Part shown: positions 43,214 to 52,077 of the stretch, piece by piece
Layout: each line of letters begins with the position of its first letter
How positions within the stretch are numbered: the stretch's first letter is position 1
Assembly (NCBI RefSeq): GCF_947498805.1
Contig: NZ_CANMLT010000002.1
Span: 248,001-312,000, forward strand
Source: an uncultured Tenacibaculum sp.
GTDB taxonomy: Bacteria > Bacteroidota > Bacteroidia > Flavobacteriales > Flavobacteriaceae
DNA: 64,000 bases
Reading direction: 5' to 3'
The notes under the pieces: generated by a model
What the model was told of the DNA's origin: nothing
What the model saw: only the letters and a program-made list of their open reading frames with translations
The model's database searches: none
Translations under genes and position numbers: made by a program

Positions 43214-43503
43214 TGCTAGCGCTAAGACCAAATTGCGAACATTGTGGTATCGATTTACCCAATACTTCAACCGAAGCAATGATATGCTCTTTTGAATGTA
43301 CTTATTGCAAAACCTGTGCTTTAGAAGTATTTGAAAATGTATGTCCGAGTTGTACAGGTAATTTTGTTCCAAGGCCTATAAGACCGCAGCAATATGTTCA
43401 AAAATACCCTGCTTCTACGAAAAGGGTCTACGATCCTAAAAATTTAGAAGAGAAAAGAGAATTAATTAATAGGATTAAAAATATTCCCCCAGAAACGAGA
43501 TAA
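43213..43503 (+). CDS. DUF1272 zinc-binding protein
   Basis: 96 aa. LALRPNCEHCGIDLP at the start, then CSFECTYCKTC and CPSC: eight cysteines in pairs that suggest two zinc sites, the DUF1272 pattern. An extra basic tail of about 35 residues follows the domain. Function unknown. Starts on the stop codon of the DinB gene and ends four bases before a GNAT gene. Confidence 0.85.
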   Translation: MLALRPNCEHCGIDLPNTSTEAMICSFECTYCKTCALEVFENVCPSCTGNFVPRPIRPQQYVQKYPASTKRVYDPKNLEEKRELINRIKNIPPETR

Positions 43504-43507
43504 TAAC

Positions 43508-44023
43508 ATGATAACCATAAAACAAGCCTCTACAAGTCATACAGAAACACTTGCACTATTAGGTAGAATTACCTATTCAGAATCTCATGGGCATTATATA
43601 AACAATGCCGAAGATTTATTTAACTATAACAATGAAGCCTTTTCCATAAAAAAGACACATGAGGAAATAGCAAGTGAAGAAAACATTTATTGGATTGCCT
43701 ATGTAAATAACTTCCCTGTTGGTTATGCTAAATTGATTTTAAATCAAGTTAATGAACATATTACCGATCAAAATGTATGTAGGCTAGAAAGAATCTATGT
43801 TTTGGAAGAGTTTTTAGGAAGAAAAGTAGGGTTTCAATTATACGAAACGATCTTTAACAAAGCCAAAGAACTAGAGTTTAACCAGCTATGGCTTACCACA
43901 TATATCAAAAATCAAAAAGCCATGAGGTTTTATGAGAAACTCGATTTCAAAAAAGTAGGTGATTATACTTTTTGGGTCAACGGAAAAGCTTTTGAAAACT
44001 TTATTTACGCAAAGGAACTCTAA
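43508..44023 (+). CDS. GNAT-family N-acetyltransferase (PaiA-like)
   Basis: 171 aa. LERIYVLEEFLGRKVGFQLYE carries the acetyl-CoA loop, and TTYIKNQKAMRFYEKLDFKKVG the second half. Sequence style resembles the PaiA/polyamine acetyltransferase group (ITYSESHGHYINNAEDLF at the start), so a polyamine or amino-group substrate is plausible. Third gene of the DinB operon. Confidence 0.85.
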   Translation: MITIKQASTSHTETLALLGRITYSESHGHYINNAEDLFNYNNEAFSIKKTHEEIASEENIYWIAYVNNFPVGYAKLILNQVNEHITDQNVCRLERIYVLEEFLGRKVGFQLYETIFNKAKELEFNQLWLTTYIKNQKAMRFYEKLDFKKVGDYTFWVNGKAFENFIYAKEL

Positions 44024-44040
44024 CCTTAATAAAAAAAACA

Positions 44041-44700
44041 ATGCAAGAATACTCAAAATCAAAATTAAACCGAATTAAAAGAGGTCAAAATAGAGCTACA
44101 TATGATATTGAAAGAATCAATACTATTTTAGATGCTGGATTTATTGGCTTTGTCAGCTATACCTATGAAGGAAAAGCTATTTCATTGCCTATGGCTTATG
44201 GAAGAAAAGACAACAAAATATACTTACACAGCTCACAAGCAAACAGAATGCTTTTAGCACTTTTAGATGCAGGTGAAATGAGCATGACCGTGATGCATTT
44301 AGATGCTCTAGTTCTAGCTCGTTCAGGATTACATCACTCTGTTAATTACCGCTCTGCTACCCTATTTGGAACTGTAAAGAAAATAGAAAATGATCAGGAA
44401 AAATCGGATGCTTTAGAATGTTTTATGGAACATATGATGCAAGGAAGATGGGACGAAATTAGGCCTATGCATCCACATGAATTGGACAGAACCTTAGTAG
44501 TAGAAATGACTATTAAATCGGCTTCTGCCAAAATAAGAGATGTTGGGGTAAATGATGAACCCGAAGATGAGAACTTACCTATTTGGGCAGGTTTAGTACC
44601 TCTTAAACAAGTAGCACAACCCCCTGTTTCTGACGATAAACTTCCTGAAGATATTGCTATTCCAACACATGTAATGAATTACTATCAAGCAAATCAATAA
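44041..44700 (+). CDS. pyridoxamine 5'-phosphate oxidase-like flavin protein
   Basis: 219 aa. The opening KLNRIKRGQNRATYDIERIN and GFVSYTYEGKAISLPMAYGR belong to the FMN-binding split-barrel proteins of the PNPOx-like group (the larger branch usually annotated as pyridoxamine oxidase family or flavin-nucleotide-binding). HHSVNYRSATLFG forms another strand of the barrel. Whether it oxidises B6 vitamers or binds F420/haem is unknown. Its place opposite a PLP-binding MocR regulator hints at a B6 link. Confidence 0.85.
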   Translation: MQEYSKSKLNRIKRGQNRATYDIERINTILDAGFIGFVSYTYEGKAISLPMAYGRKDNKIYLHSSQANRMLLALLDAGEMSMTVMHLDALVLARSGLHHSVNYRSATLFGTVKKIENDQEKSDALECFMEHMMQGRWDEIRPMHPHELDRTLVVEMTIKSASAKIRDVGVNDEPEDENLPIWAGLVPLKQVAQPPVSDDKLPEDIAIPTHVMNYYQANQ

Positions 44701-44728
44701 TCAATAATTTTTGTAGTAAATTGGGGCT

Positions 44729-45631
44729 ATGAAAAAATACGATGTTGTTATACTCACTAGCAAAAGTTATTTAACTATAAAAGAGGGTGATAACTATATT
44801 CAGAATGTAATAGATGAAGACAATTATGTACTTCAATCATTAGAAAAACAAGGCTTAAAAGTTATTCGCTTGTCTTGGGACGATACTAATTTTGATTGGA
44901 GCAGTACAAAATTCATACTATTTAGAACTACATGGGATTATTCTGAACGCTTTTCAGAATTTTCTAAATGGTTAGAAAAAGTAAGTCAACAAGCCATTTT
45001 ATTAAACTCTGAAGCCATTATTCGATGGAACCTTGACAAACACTACTTACTCGATTTACAAAAAAATGGAGTACATATATGTGAATCTTATTTTATTGAA
45101 AAAGGAGCCTCAAAAACCCTTGAAGAACTTTCTACTCAATACAATTTACAAGAATTTGTAGTCAAACCATGCATCTCAGCAGGTTCTAGACATACCTATA
45201 AAATCAATTCAGAAAATATAGCAGCACATGAAGCTATATTTTCTGAGTTAATTTCTCAAGAAGCCATGATTATGCAACCCTTTCAATACAACATTGTTGA
45301 AAAAGGAGAAGTATCTTATATGGTTATGAATGGTAAATTTACTCATGCGGTATTGAAAAAAGCAAAATCTGGTGATTTTAGAGTACAAGACGATTTTGGT
45401 GGTTCTGTTCATGAGTACACTCCTACTCAACAAGAAATAACCTTTGCCGAAAAAGTAGTACAAGCATGCTTTGAGTCCCCTATTTACGCTCGTGTAGATG
45501 CTTTTATAGACAACAATAACCAATTGGCGCTTGCAGAGCTAGAATTGGTAGAACCAGAATTGTGGTTTAGAAATTACCCTAAAGCGGCAGATGAATTGGC
45601 TCACGGAATTAAAGAATTGACTCAGATATAA
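44729..45631 (+). CDS. ATP-grasp domain protein
   Basis: 300 aa. The ATP-grasp pattern is visible: a lysine in FVVKPCISAGSRHTYK, the adenine-binding QPFQYNIVEKGEVSYMVMNGKFTHAVLK, and the metal site VDAFIDNNNQLALAELELVEPELWF. It resembles RimK/glutathione-synthetase-like proteins that ligate an amine to a carboxylate. No peptide substrate gene is adjacent. Fifth gene of the DinB operon, directly abutting the next gene. Confidence 0.82.
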   Translation: MKKYDVVILTSKSYLTIKEGDNYIQNVIDEDNYVLQSLEKQGLKVIRLSWDDTNFDWSSTKFILFRTTWDYSERFSEFSKWLEKVSQQAILLNSEAIIRWNLDKHYLLDLQKNGVHICESYFIEKGASKTLEELSTQYNLQEFVVKPCISAGSRHTYKINSENIAAHEAIFSELISQEAMIMQPFQYNIVEKGEVSYMVMNGKFTHAVLKKAKSGDFRVQDDFGGSVHEYTPTQQEITFAEKVVQACFESPIYARVDAFIDNNNQLALAELELVEPELWFRNYPKAADELAHGIKELTQI

Positions 45632-46918
45632 ATGAAAAAACTATTTAAATTTTTAGGAATCTTATTACTATTGATAATTATAGTAATTGGAGCGGTTTAT
45701 TTTATCAACAATGAAAAATTACCTGAAGGAAAACAGGGAGCTGAAGCAAATGCACTTGCTACTAAAATGCTTACTGCGCTAAACTTTGAAAACTATAAAA
45801 ATACCGAAGTTTTAGAATGGTCCTTTAGAGGAACGCACCATTATAAATGGGTAAAAAGCGAAAATATGGTTATTGTTAAGTGGGATGATAAAGAAGTGCA
45901 TTTATTCTTAAATCAACCTGATAATAATAAACTGTATACTACAGACAAACAACTTGTAAAAAACCCAGACGCTAACGTATTTAAAAAAGCGCAAGACTTC
46001 TTTAACAATGATTCTTTTTGGTTAGTTGCTCCTTTTAAAGTGTTCGATCCAGGTACAGAAAGAAGAATTGTACAGCACAATGGTAAAGACGCCTTATTAA
46101 TCACTTATACTTCTGGTGGTACAACTCCTGGAGATTCTTATTTATGGATTCTAGATGATAATTTCAAACCTGTTTCTTACAAAATGTGGACACAAATTAT
46201 TCCTATTGGTGGAATAGAAGCTACATGGGATCAATGGACCAAAACAGATGCCGGAATTGAACTACCAACACAACATACGCTTTCCTTGTTTGGCTTATCA
46301 ATAGACATGGGTGACGTAAAAGCAATGAACACAAAAGCAGATATTGTTGCCAACCGTATTTTAAAAGCCATCAATCATGAGGCGTATAAAAACACACGCT
46401 TTTTAGAATGGAGCTTTGGAGGAAGACGTTCTTATAAATGGGATAAAACCAAACATATTGTAGATGTTTCTTGGGATTCAATTAGTGTGAACTTACATCC
46501 AAACAATTTAAATAAAAGTACCGTTTTTGTTCATGAACAACCATTAGAAAAAGCAGATACGAGTTTAGTAAATAGAGCAGAAAGATTGTTTAACAATGAT
46601 TCTTTTTGGCTAGTTGCTCCTCATAAGCTATTTGAACCAGGCATTCTTCGATCTATTAAAATGGTGGATAATAAAGAAGCGTTATTGGTGAAGTATACCG
46701 TTGGAGGAACCACTCCAGGTGATTCGTATTTGTGGATTTTAGACAAAAATAATATCCCTATAAGTTATAAAATGTACGTACCTAGCATGAAAATGGAAGG
46801 AGTACCAGCAACTTGGCAAGATTGGATTACCACAGAAAGTGGCACTTTATTACCTACCAATCATACTTTTGAAAATGGAGGTAGTTTAAGTATGGGAACC
46901 GTAAAAGGATATAATTAA
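45632..46918 (+). CDS. membrane-anchored protein with two tandem copies of one domain
   Basis: 428 aa. An N-terminal membrane helix (about 7-26) is followed by two copies of a 190-200-residue domain (about 35-225 and 230-428). Corresponding words include NNDSFWLVAPFKVFDPG and NNDSFWLVAPHKLFEPG, and TPGDSYLWILDDNFKPVSYK and TPGDSYLWILDKNNIPISYK. The DNA of the copies is also close (a 21-base identical stretch in each), suggesting a fairly recent duplication. The domain looks like a periplasmic beta-rich fold; I do not recognise it. Function unknown. Confidence 0.75.
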   Translation: MKKLFKFLGILLLLIIIVIGAVYFINNEKLPEGKQGAEANALATKMLTALNFENYKNTEVLEWSFRGTHHYKWVKSENMVIVKWDDKEVHLFLNQPDNNKLYTTDKQLVKNPDANVFKKAQDFFNNDSFWLVAPFKVFDPGTERRIVQHNGKDALLITYTSGGTTPGDSYLWILDDNFKPVSYKMWTQIIPIGGIEATWDQWTKTDAGIELPTQHTLSLFGLSIDMGDVKAMNTKADIVANRILKAINHEAYKNTRFLEWSFGGRRSYKWDKTKHIVDVSWDSISVNLHPNNLNKSTVFVHEQPLEKADTSLVNRAERLFNNDSFWLVAPHKLFEPGILRSIKMVDNKEALLVKYTVGGTTPGDSYLWILDKNNIPISYKMYVPSMKMEGVPATWQDWITTESGTLLPTNHTFENGGSLSMGTVKGYN

Positions 46919-46921
46919 ACA

Positions 46922-48118
46922 TTGAACAAAGAAATACTACATACAGAAGTACAAGAATTTATCAATTCTAACTTAAAATCAGATATAAATAAGCTAATTC
47001 TTAAGGGAAGTCCTTTTGCAAACATTTCAATTCAAGAGTTGGCTAACCAAATTATAGCCAAGCAAAAGTCAGAAAAAAAGCTTCCTACATGGTTTGAGGC
47101 ATCACATATTTACTATCCCCCTAAGTTAAGTATAGAGCAAACCTCTTCAGAACTTACGGCAGCATATAAAGCTCAACTGGTATCAGGAAATTCTATCATA
47201 GATATTACTGGAGGTTTTGGTATTGATGCCTACTATTTTTTTAAACAATTTAAAGAAGTTACGCATTGTGAAATCAATGAAGAACTTTCTACCATTGTTG
47301 CTTATAACTATGAGCAACTAAAAGCACATCATATTACAACAGTTGCAAAAAACGGGTTGGAATATTTAGATGAGAACCCACAGCAATATGATTGCATATA
47401 TATTGACCCTTCCAGAAGAGATGATGTAAAAGGGAAAGTATTTTTATTAAAAGATTGCCTACCTAATGTTCCAGAAAACATTGATTTTTTATTTAGTAAA
47501 TCAAACACCATACTTATCAAAAACTCCCCTGTTTTAGACATTAAGGGGACTATTGATGAACTTCGTTTTGTAAAAGAAATCCATATTGTAGGAGTTAAAA
47601 ATGAAGTTAAAGAGCTGTTATTTTTGTTAGAAAAGGGATATGAAGGAGTGATACGCATTAAAACGATCAATCTTCAAAAGGAAGACGATCAAATATTTGA
47701 TTTTGATTTTCAAGAAGAAGCCAGCGCTTCCTATTCCCTGCCCTTACACTACTTATATGAGCCGAATACTGCTATTTTAAAATCTGGAGGTTTCCATCAG
47801 GTAGCCCAAAAACTCCAAGTAGCTAAGCTTCATCAGCACTCACATTTATACACTTCTAATGAATATATTGATTTTCCTGGAAGAAGCTTTATCATTAAAA
47901 AAGTAATCCCTTTTGATAAAAAACAATTGAAAAAAGAGATTCCTAATTTAAAAGCAAATATTACCACGAGAAACTTTCCGATATCCGTAGCAGAAATTAG
48001 AAAGAAAACTAAATTAAAAGAAGGAGGTAATTTATATCTCTTTTTTACCACTAATTTAGAAAATAAACATATCATAATTATTTGTGAAAAATACATCCCA
48101 TTAGCAATAAAACAATAA
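46922..48118 (+). CDS. THUMP-like domain class I methyltransferase
   Basis: 398 aa from a TTG start that follows an AAAGGAT ribosome site. The SAM fold is seen in IIDITGGFGIDAYYF (about 95-109) and YIDPSRRDDVKGKVF (about 160), the latter the hallmark of the THUMP-like class I methyltransferase group; a THUMP-like domain occupies the C-terminal part. An RNA base is the likely substrate by family resemblance. Last gene of the operon that starts with DinB. Confidence 0.85.
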   Translation: MNKEILHTEVQEFINSNLKSDINKLILKGSPFANISIQELANQIIAKQKSEKKLPTWFEASHIYYPPKLSIEQTSSELTAAYKAQLVSGNSIIDITGGFGIDAYYFFKQFKEVTHCEINEELSTIVAYNYEQLKAHHITTVAKNGLEYLDENPQQYDCIYIDPSRRDDVKGKVFLLKDCLPNVPENIDFLFSKSNTILIKNSPVLDIKGTIDELRFVKEIHIVGVKNEVKELLFLLEKGYEGVIRIKTINLQKEDDQIFDFDFQEEASASYSLPLHYLYEPNTAILKSGGFHQVAQKLQVAKLHQHSHLYTSNEYIDFPGRSFIIKKVIPFDKKQLKKEIPNLKANITTRNFPISVAEIRKKTKLKEGGNLYLFFTTNLENKHIIIICEKYIPLAIKQ

Positions 48119-48120
48119 TA

Positions 48121-48172
48121 AACACGTTATATCAGAGACTGAGAAGTCCCTATATCTGTTGTGTTTTATTTT
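48121..48172 (+). terminator. interrupted hairpin after the methyltransferase gene
   Basis: AACAC and ATAT on the left pair with ATAT and GTGTT on the right, with AGAGACT-GAGA-AGTCCCT (one mismatch) at the tip, then TTATTTT. It probably ends the DinB operon, yet its internal loops and GNRA-type tetraloop are unlike the simple terminators elsewhere. Confidence 0.5.
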
Positions 48173-48199
48173 AATTTAAGGGAAAAATAAAACGTCTGC

Positions 48200-48227
48200 G
48201 AAAAGCCTTGGAATTCCAAGGCTTTTC
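48200..48227 (+). terminator. 28-bp perfect palindrome upstream of fdhD
   Basis: GAAAAGCCTTGGAA (48200-48213) is followed by its exact reverse complement. It can fold into an 11-bp or longer stem and act as a second terminator in either direction, isolating fdhD from the preceding operon. Confidence 0.6.
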
Positions 48228-48250
48228 AAGTTATTGTATACTTTATTTCG

Positions 48251-48258
48251 TAAGTTTG
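48251..48258 (+). promoter_or_regulatory. -7 box of the fdhD operon
   Basis: TAAGTTTG, an exact TAnnTTTG match 24 bases before the fdhD ATG and downstream of both terminators, so fdhD has its own promoter. Confidence 0.5.
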
Positions 48259-48274
48259 TAGATATTGAAAATTC

Positions 48275-49075
48275 ATGCAAACAAATCAATACGAAAGCAT
48301 AAAAATTAAAGATAACCTAAGTGATAAAATATCAGATCATTTGGTTATTGAAGCACCTTTGCAAATCAATATTAATAAACAGCCCTATACCGTAGTAATG
48401 CGTACTCCTGGGAATGATATTGACTTGATAAGAGGTTTATTGTATGCCGAAGATATTTATAAAGGAAAAACTTCTTTTAGTTTCGAAATAGAAGAAGAAA
48501 AGAAAGATTTTTCAAGAATTATCAATATACAAATCCCTAAAGAACAATTAGGAAAAGGATATCTCAACAAAAGAACGCTACTCTCTGTTTCTTCCTGTGG
48601 TATTTGTGGTAAAAAAGAATTGGATGACATACAAATGTCTGGAGATTCTTTAATTAATACACATACCGTTACCCAAACTCAAATACAGCAAATGTTTACA
48701 CAGTTAAGTTCACACCAAGAAACTTTTAAAGTTACAGGTGGAAGCCATGCTGCTGCTGTTTTCAATCATAACAATGAATTACTGGCTGTAAAAGAAGATA
48801 TTGGAAGACACAATGCTGTCGACAAATGTATTGGAAATCTATTGCAAAACAAGGCTTTAAAAGAAACACAAGTTCTTTTAGTAAGCGGACGTGTTTCTTA
48901 CGAGATTGTAAGCAAGGCTTTTTTTGCTAAAATTCCTATTATTGTAGCAGTATCTGCTTGTTCAACATTAGCAGTTGATTTTGCCAAAGAATTCGGTATT
49001 TGTTTAATCGGATTCAGTAGAGATACTAAAATGACTATATACGCTAATCCTCAATATATACACTATGAGCGATAA
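48275..49075 (+). CDS. fdhD: formate dehydrogenase accessory sulfurtransferase FdhD
   Basis: 266 aa. SVSSCGICGKKELDD holds the C108-x2-C111 pair that carries sulfur from a cysteine desulfurase to the molybdenum cofactor; GGSHAAAVFN, EDIGRHNAVDK and LVSGRVSYEIV are further family words. It is needed to sulfurate the molybdenum of formate dehydrogenase. The stop overlaps the start of its presumed client, the molybdoenzyme gene, by 11 bases. Confidence 0.95.
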   Translation: MQTNQYESIKIKDNLSDKISDHLVIEAPLQININKQPYTVVMRTPGNDIDLIRGLLYAEDIYKGKTSFSFEIEEEKKDFSRIINIQIPKEQLGKGYLNKRTLLSVSSCGICGKKELDDIQMSGDSLINTHTVTQTQIQQMFTQLSSHQETFKVTGGSHAAAVFNHNNELLAVKEDIGRHNAVDKCIGNLLQNKALKETQVLLVSGRVSYEIVSKAFFAKIPIIVAVSACSTLAVDFAKEFGICLIGFSRDTKMTIYANPQYIHYER

Positions 49076-51359
49076 AAAAACACACGCCCAACCACCAGAA
49101 AAATTAACAGGAATCAAATTAACTGAAATTCCTAAATCTGCTGTAGGTGTAAAAGCAATAAAATCTGCATTAACCCATGTATCTGAAGAAGTTGGATTAG
49201 GAAAAGGAATTAGGTTATTAGCCAAAATCAATCAAAAAGAAGGATTTGATTGTCCTGGTTGTGCATGGCCAGATCCAGATGAAAAGCGTGCTTTTTTAGC
49301 AGAATATTGCGAGAATGGTGCAAAAGCTATTGCTGAAGAAGCTACTAAAAATAGAGTTTCTCCTATGTTTTTTACCACCCACTCCGTACAAGAAATGTCG
49401 GAATGGTCTGATTACGAGATAGGAAAAAGCGGACGTATTACACATCCCATGATTTTAAAAGAAGGAGCAACACACTACGAAGAAATTTCGTGGCAAGATG
49501 CTTTCAACTTAATAGGAAAAGAACTAAATGCTTTAGCTTCTCCAGACGAAGCCATTTTTTATACCTCTGGAAGAACTAGTAATGAAGCAGCTTATTTATA
49601 TCAATTGTTTGTACGTCAGTTTGGTACTAATAACCTACCCGATTGTTCAAATATGTGTCATGAATCTAGTGGTGCAGGGTTATCTGAAACCTTGGGTATC
49701 GGAAAAGGTTCGGTTACTTTAGATGATTTTAATCATGCTGATTTGGTTATTGTTATGGGACAAAACCCAGGAACCAATCACCCGCGTATGCTTACCGCTT
49801 TAGGAGATACTAAAAAGCACGGTGGAAAAATCATTACTGTAAACCCATTACCAGAAGTTGGACTTTTACGCTATAATGATCCACAAAATCCATTAAAGTG
49901 GATTGGACCCGGTCAAAAACTAACCGATATTTTCTTACAGGTTAAAATTAATGGTGATGTAGCCTTGCTAAAAATCATCATGAAGCTTTTAATTGAAAAA
50001 GAAACTCAAAACCCAGGTACTGTATTCGATTTGGAATTTATCAAAGAGAAAACCCAAGGTTTTGATGCATTGATTGAAGATATTAATAGCTATACCATTG
50101 AAGAATTGTTACCACAAACTGGTTTAAGCCTTTCTGAAATCACAGAAGCTGCGGAGCTTATTGCTACTAGTAAGAACATTATTATTTGCTGGGCAATGGG
50201 ACTTACCCAACATAAAAATGCAGTAGATAATATTCGTGAAGTGGTAAATTTATTATTGCTAAAAGGAAGTATTGGTAAAAAAGGTGCAGGAACTTGTCCG
50301 GTAAGAGGGCACTCTAATGTTCAAGGAGATAGAACCATGGGTATTTGGGAAAAACCTAAAGAAGGTTTCCTTAAAAACTTAGAAAAAGAATTCTCTTTTG
50401 AAGCACCTCGTAAGCACGGATATGATGTAGTAGCTGCTATTGAAGCAATGAAAGCTAAACAAGCCAAAGTTTTTATTGGTATGGGAGGTAATTTTATCTC
50501 TGCAACACCCGATACTGAATACACTGCCGAAGCTTTGCAAAATTGTGATTTAACTGTACATGTTTCTACTAAGTTAAATCGTAGCCATTTAATTCATGGT
50601 AAACAAGCCTTGATTTTACCTTGCTTAGGGCGTTCAGAAAAAGATATGCAAGCAACGGGAGAGCAATTTGTATCTGTAGAAAACTCTATGGGAGTAGTAC
50701 ATAAATCTAGCGGACATTTAAACCCTCTTTCAGATGCCTTATTAAGTGAACCAGCTATTGTTGCAGGTATGGCAGAAGCTACCCTTAAAGACTCAAAAGT
50801 TGCGTGGTCTGACTTAATAACCAACTACGACCTTATTAGAGATAAAATTGAAGCAACTATTGCTGGTTTTGACCAATACAACCAACGTGTTAGAGAAAAA
50901 GGAGGTTTTTATCTACCTAACAATGCTAGAGCGAATGACTTCTCTCCTACTCATACTGGAAAAGCAAACTTTACAGTAAATGAACCTTCTGATTTGTCTT
51001 TAGAGCAAGATCAATTTATGATGATGACTATTCGTACCCATGATCAGTACAATACTACTATTTATGGGTTAGATGATCGTTATAGAGGCGTTTTAAACGA
51101 GCGAAGAGTTGTTTTTATGAACCCTGATGATATGAAATCATTAGGTATCAATAAATTAGACAAAGTAGATTTAACAAGTTATTTTGAAGGTGAAGAACGC
51201 TTTGCTAACGGATTTTTAGCCATCCCTTATAGCATTCCTAAGCAATGTACAGCTACCTATTTCCCTGAGGCAAATGTCTTAGTACCAATAAGAAGCAAAG
51301 CACGTATAAGTCATACTCCTGCCTCTAAAACGGTAATTATTTCTGTTAAAAAAAGTTAA
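49065..51359 (+). CDS. FdhF/YdeP-family molybdopterin oxidoreductase
   Basis: 764 aa. GFDCPGCAWPDP near residue 60 and SGRTSNEAAYLYQLFVRQFG, DCSNMCHESSG, MGQNPGTNHPRML and GTCPVRGHSNVQGDRTMG belong to the YdeP/TIGR01701 formate-dehydrogenase-alpha-like branch of the DMSO reductase family. Unlike classic FdhF, the N-terminal [4Fe-4S] motif C-x2-C-x3-C is incomplete. Binds the bis-molybdopterin guanine dinucleotide cofactor; the true substrate of YdeP-type proteins is not settled. There is no signal peptide, so it is cytoplasmic. Coupled to fdhD. Confidence 0.9.
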   Translation: MSDKKTHAQPPEKLTGIKLTEIPKSAVGVKAIKSALTHVSEEVGLGKGIRLLAKINQKEGFDCPGCAWPDPDEKRAFLAEYCENGAKAIAEEATKNRVSPMFFTTHSVQEMSEWSDYEIGKSGRITHPMILKEGATHYEEISWQDAFNLIGKELNALASPDEAIFYTSGRTSNEAAYLYQLFVRQFGTNNLPDCSNMCHESSGAGLSETLGIGKGSVTLDDFNHADLVIVMGQNPGTNHPRMLTALGDTKKHGGKIITVNPLPEVGLLRYNDPQNPLKWIGPGQKLTDIFLQVKINGDVALLKIIMKLLIEKETQNPGTVFDLEFIKEKTQGFDALIEDINSYTIEELLPQTGLSLSEITEAAELIATSKNIIICWAMGLTQHKNAVDNIREVVNLLLLKGSIGKKGAGTCPVRGHSNVQGDRTMGIWEKPKEGFLKNLEKEFSFEAPRKHGYDVVAAIEAMKAKQAKVFIGMGGNFISATPDTEYTAEALQNCDLTVHVSTKLNRSHLIHGKQALILPCLGRSEKDMQATGEQFVSVENSMGVVHKSSGHLNPLSDALLSEPAIVAGMAEATLKDSKVAWSDLITNYDLIRDKIEATIAGFDQYNQRVREKGGFYLPNNARANDFSPTHTGKANFTVNEPSDLSLEQDQFMMMTIRTHDQYNTTIYGLDDRYRGVLNERRVVFMNPDDMKSLGINKLDKVDLTSYFEGEERFANGFLAIPYSIPKQCTATYFPEANVLVPIRSKARISHTPASKTVIISVKKS

Positions 51360-51423
51360 AATTAAAAAAAATTGTATTTTAGTCACCAGTAAACCTATTA
51401 CTTAATCAAAACATAACGTTATT

Positions 51424-52071
51424 ATGCCTTTTATAGAAGAAGAGAAGTTTAAGTTAATGCAAGAAGACTTCGATAATGCTAAATTAAAACGCGAAGAAGC
51501 AGAAGATGAGTTAACTAAAGTTCAAGACGACTTTAAATCATTTAAAAAGAAATCTAAAATTACTCCTATTCTATTTGGTATTTTATTTGGGTTGGCAGCA
51601 GCACTGGCATACTATTTTTACACGAATGGAGGTGGAACTATTTCTGATTCAGAAATCGCATCTATAAAAAAGAAAGAAGCTACTCGTGTACTTGATAGTA
51701 TTCAAAGAGCACAAGCAAGAGCTAAAAGAAGTAACAAAGGAGGTAGTACTAATGATGATACAGCTTCTACAAGTACTGATAACGCTATGGATACTGCTAC
51801 TTTTGAAGGAGATGTAGACAATGCTACTCAAGGAGAAACAGTATACTCTGTACAAGTAGGTGTATTTTCTGATAAGAAGTACCCATTACTTTCATCTTCG
51901 TACACCCCGGGAATTGCAGCACCAAATGGAAGCTATTTTAAATATTCATTAGGTTTATATTCCTCTTTAGCAGAAGCTAGAAAACTTCGTGGAGAATTGA
52001 GAAACATAGGATTTAAAGATGCCTTTGTAGCCTCTTATGTAAACGGAAAGAGACAAAAAATACATCACTAA
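51424..52071 (+). CDS. SPOR-domain membrane protein
   Basis: 215 aa. Residues 1-42 form a charged coiled coil, followed by a membrane helix (about 44-64, ITPILFGILFGLAAALAYYF), a Ser/Thr/Asp-rich linker and a C-terminal SPOR domain (about 140-210, VYSVQVGVFSDKKY ... KLRGELRNIGFKDAFVASY). SPOR domains bind denuded septal glycan strands. It probably spans the inner membrane with SPOR in the periplasm. It lies six bases before the Gly-rich outer membrane protein gene, so the pair may link division or cell-wall status to the outer membrane. Confidence 0.85.
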   Translation: MPFIEEEKFKLMQEDFDNAKLKREEAEDELTKVQDDFKSFKKKSKITPILFGILFGLAAALAYYFYTNGGGTISDSEIASIKKKEATRVLDSIQRAQARAKRSNKGGSTNDDTASTSTDNAMDTATFEGDVDNATQGETVYSVQVGVFSDKKYPLLSSSYTPGIAAPNGSYFKYSLGLYSSLAEARKLRGELRNIGFKDAFVASYVNGKRQKIHH

Positions 52072-52077
52072 AAATTT

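Noticed and set aside
44729..45631. ATP-grasp protein as graspetide-type modifier of the GG-leader peptide at 15723
   Set aside because: 29 kb apart, in an unrelated operon, and the peptide lacks the acidic core typical of graspetides.
48131..48150. CTGAGA text suggesting a TPP riboswitch before fdhD
   Set aside because: The rest of the TPP aptamer is missing, the downstream genes are not thiamine genes, and a separate promoter follows.
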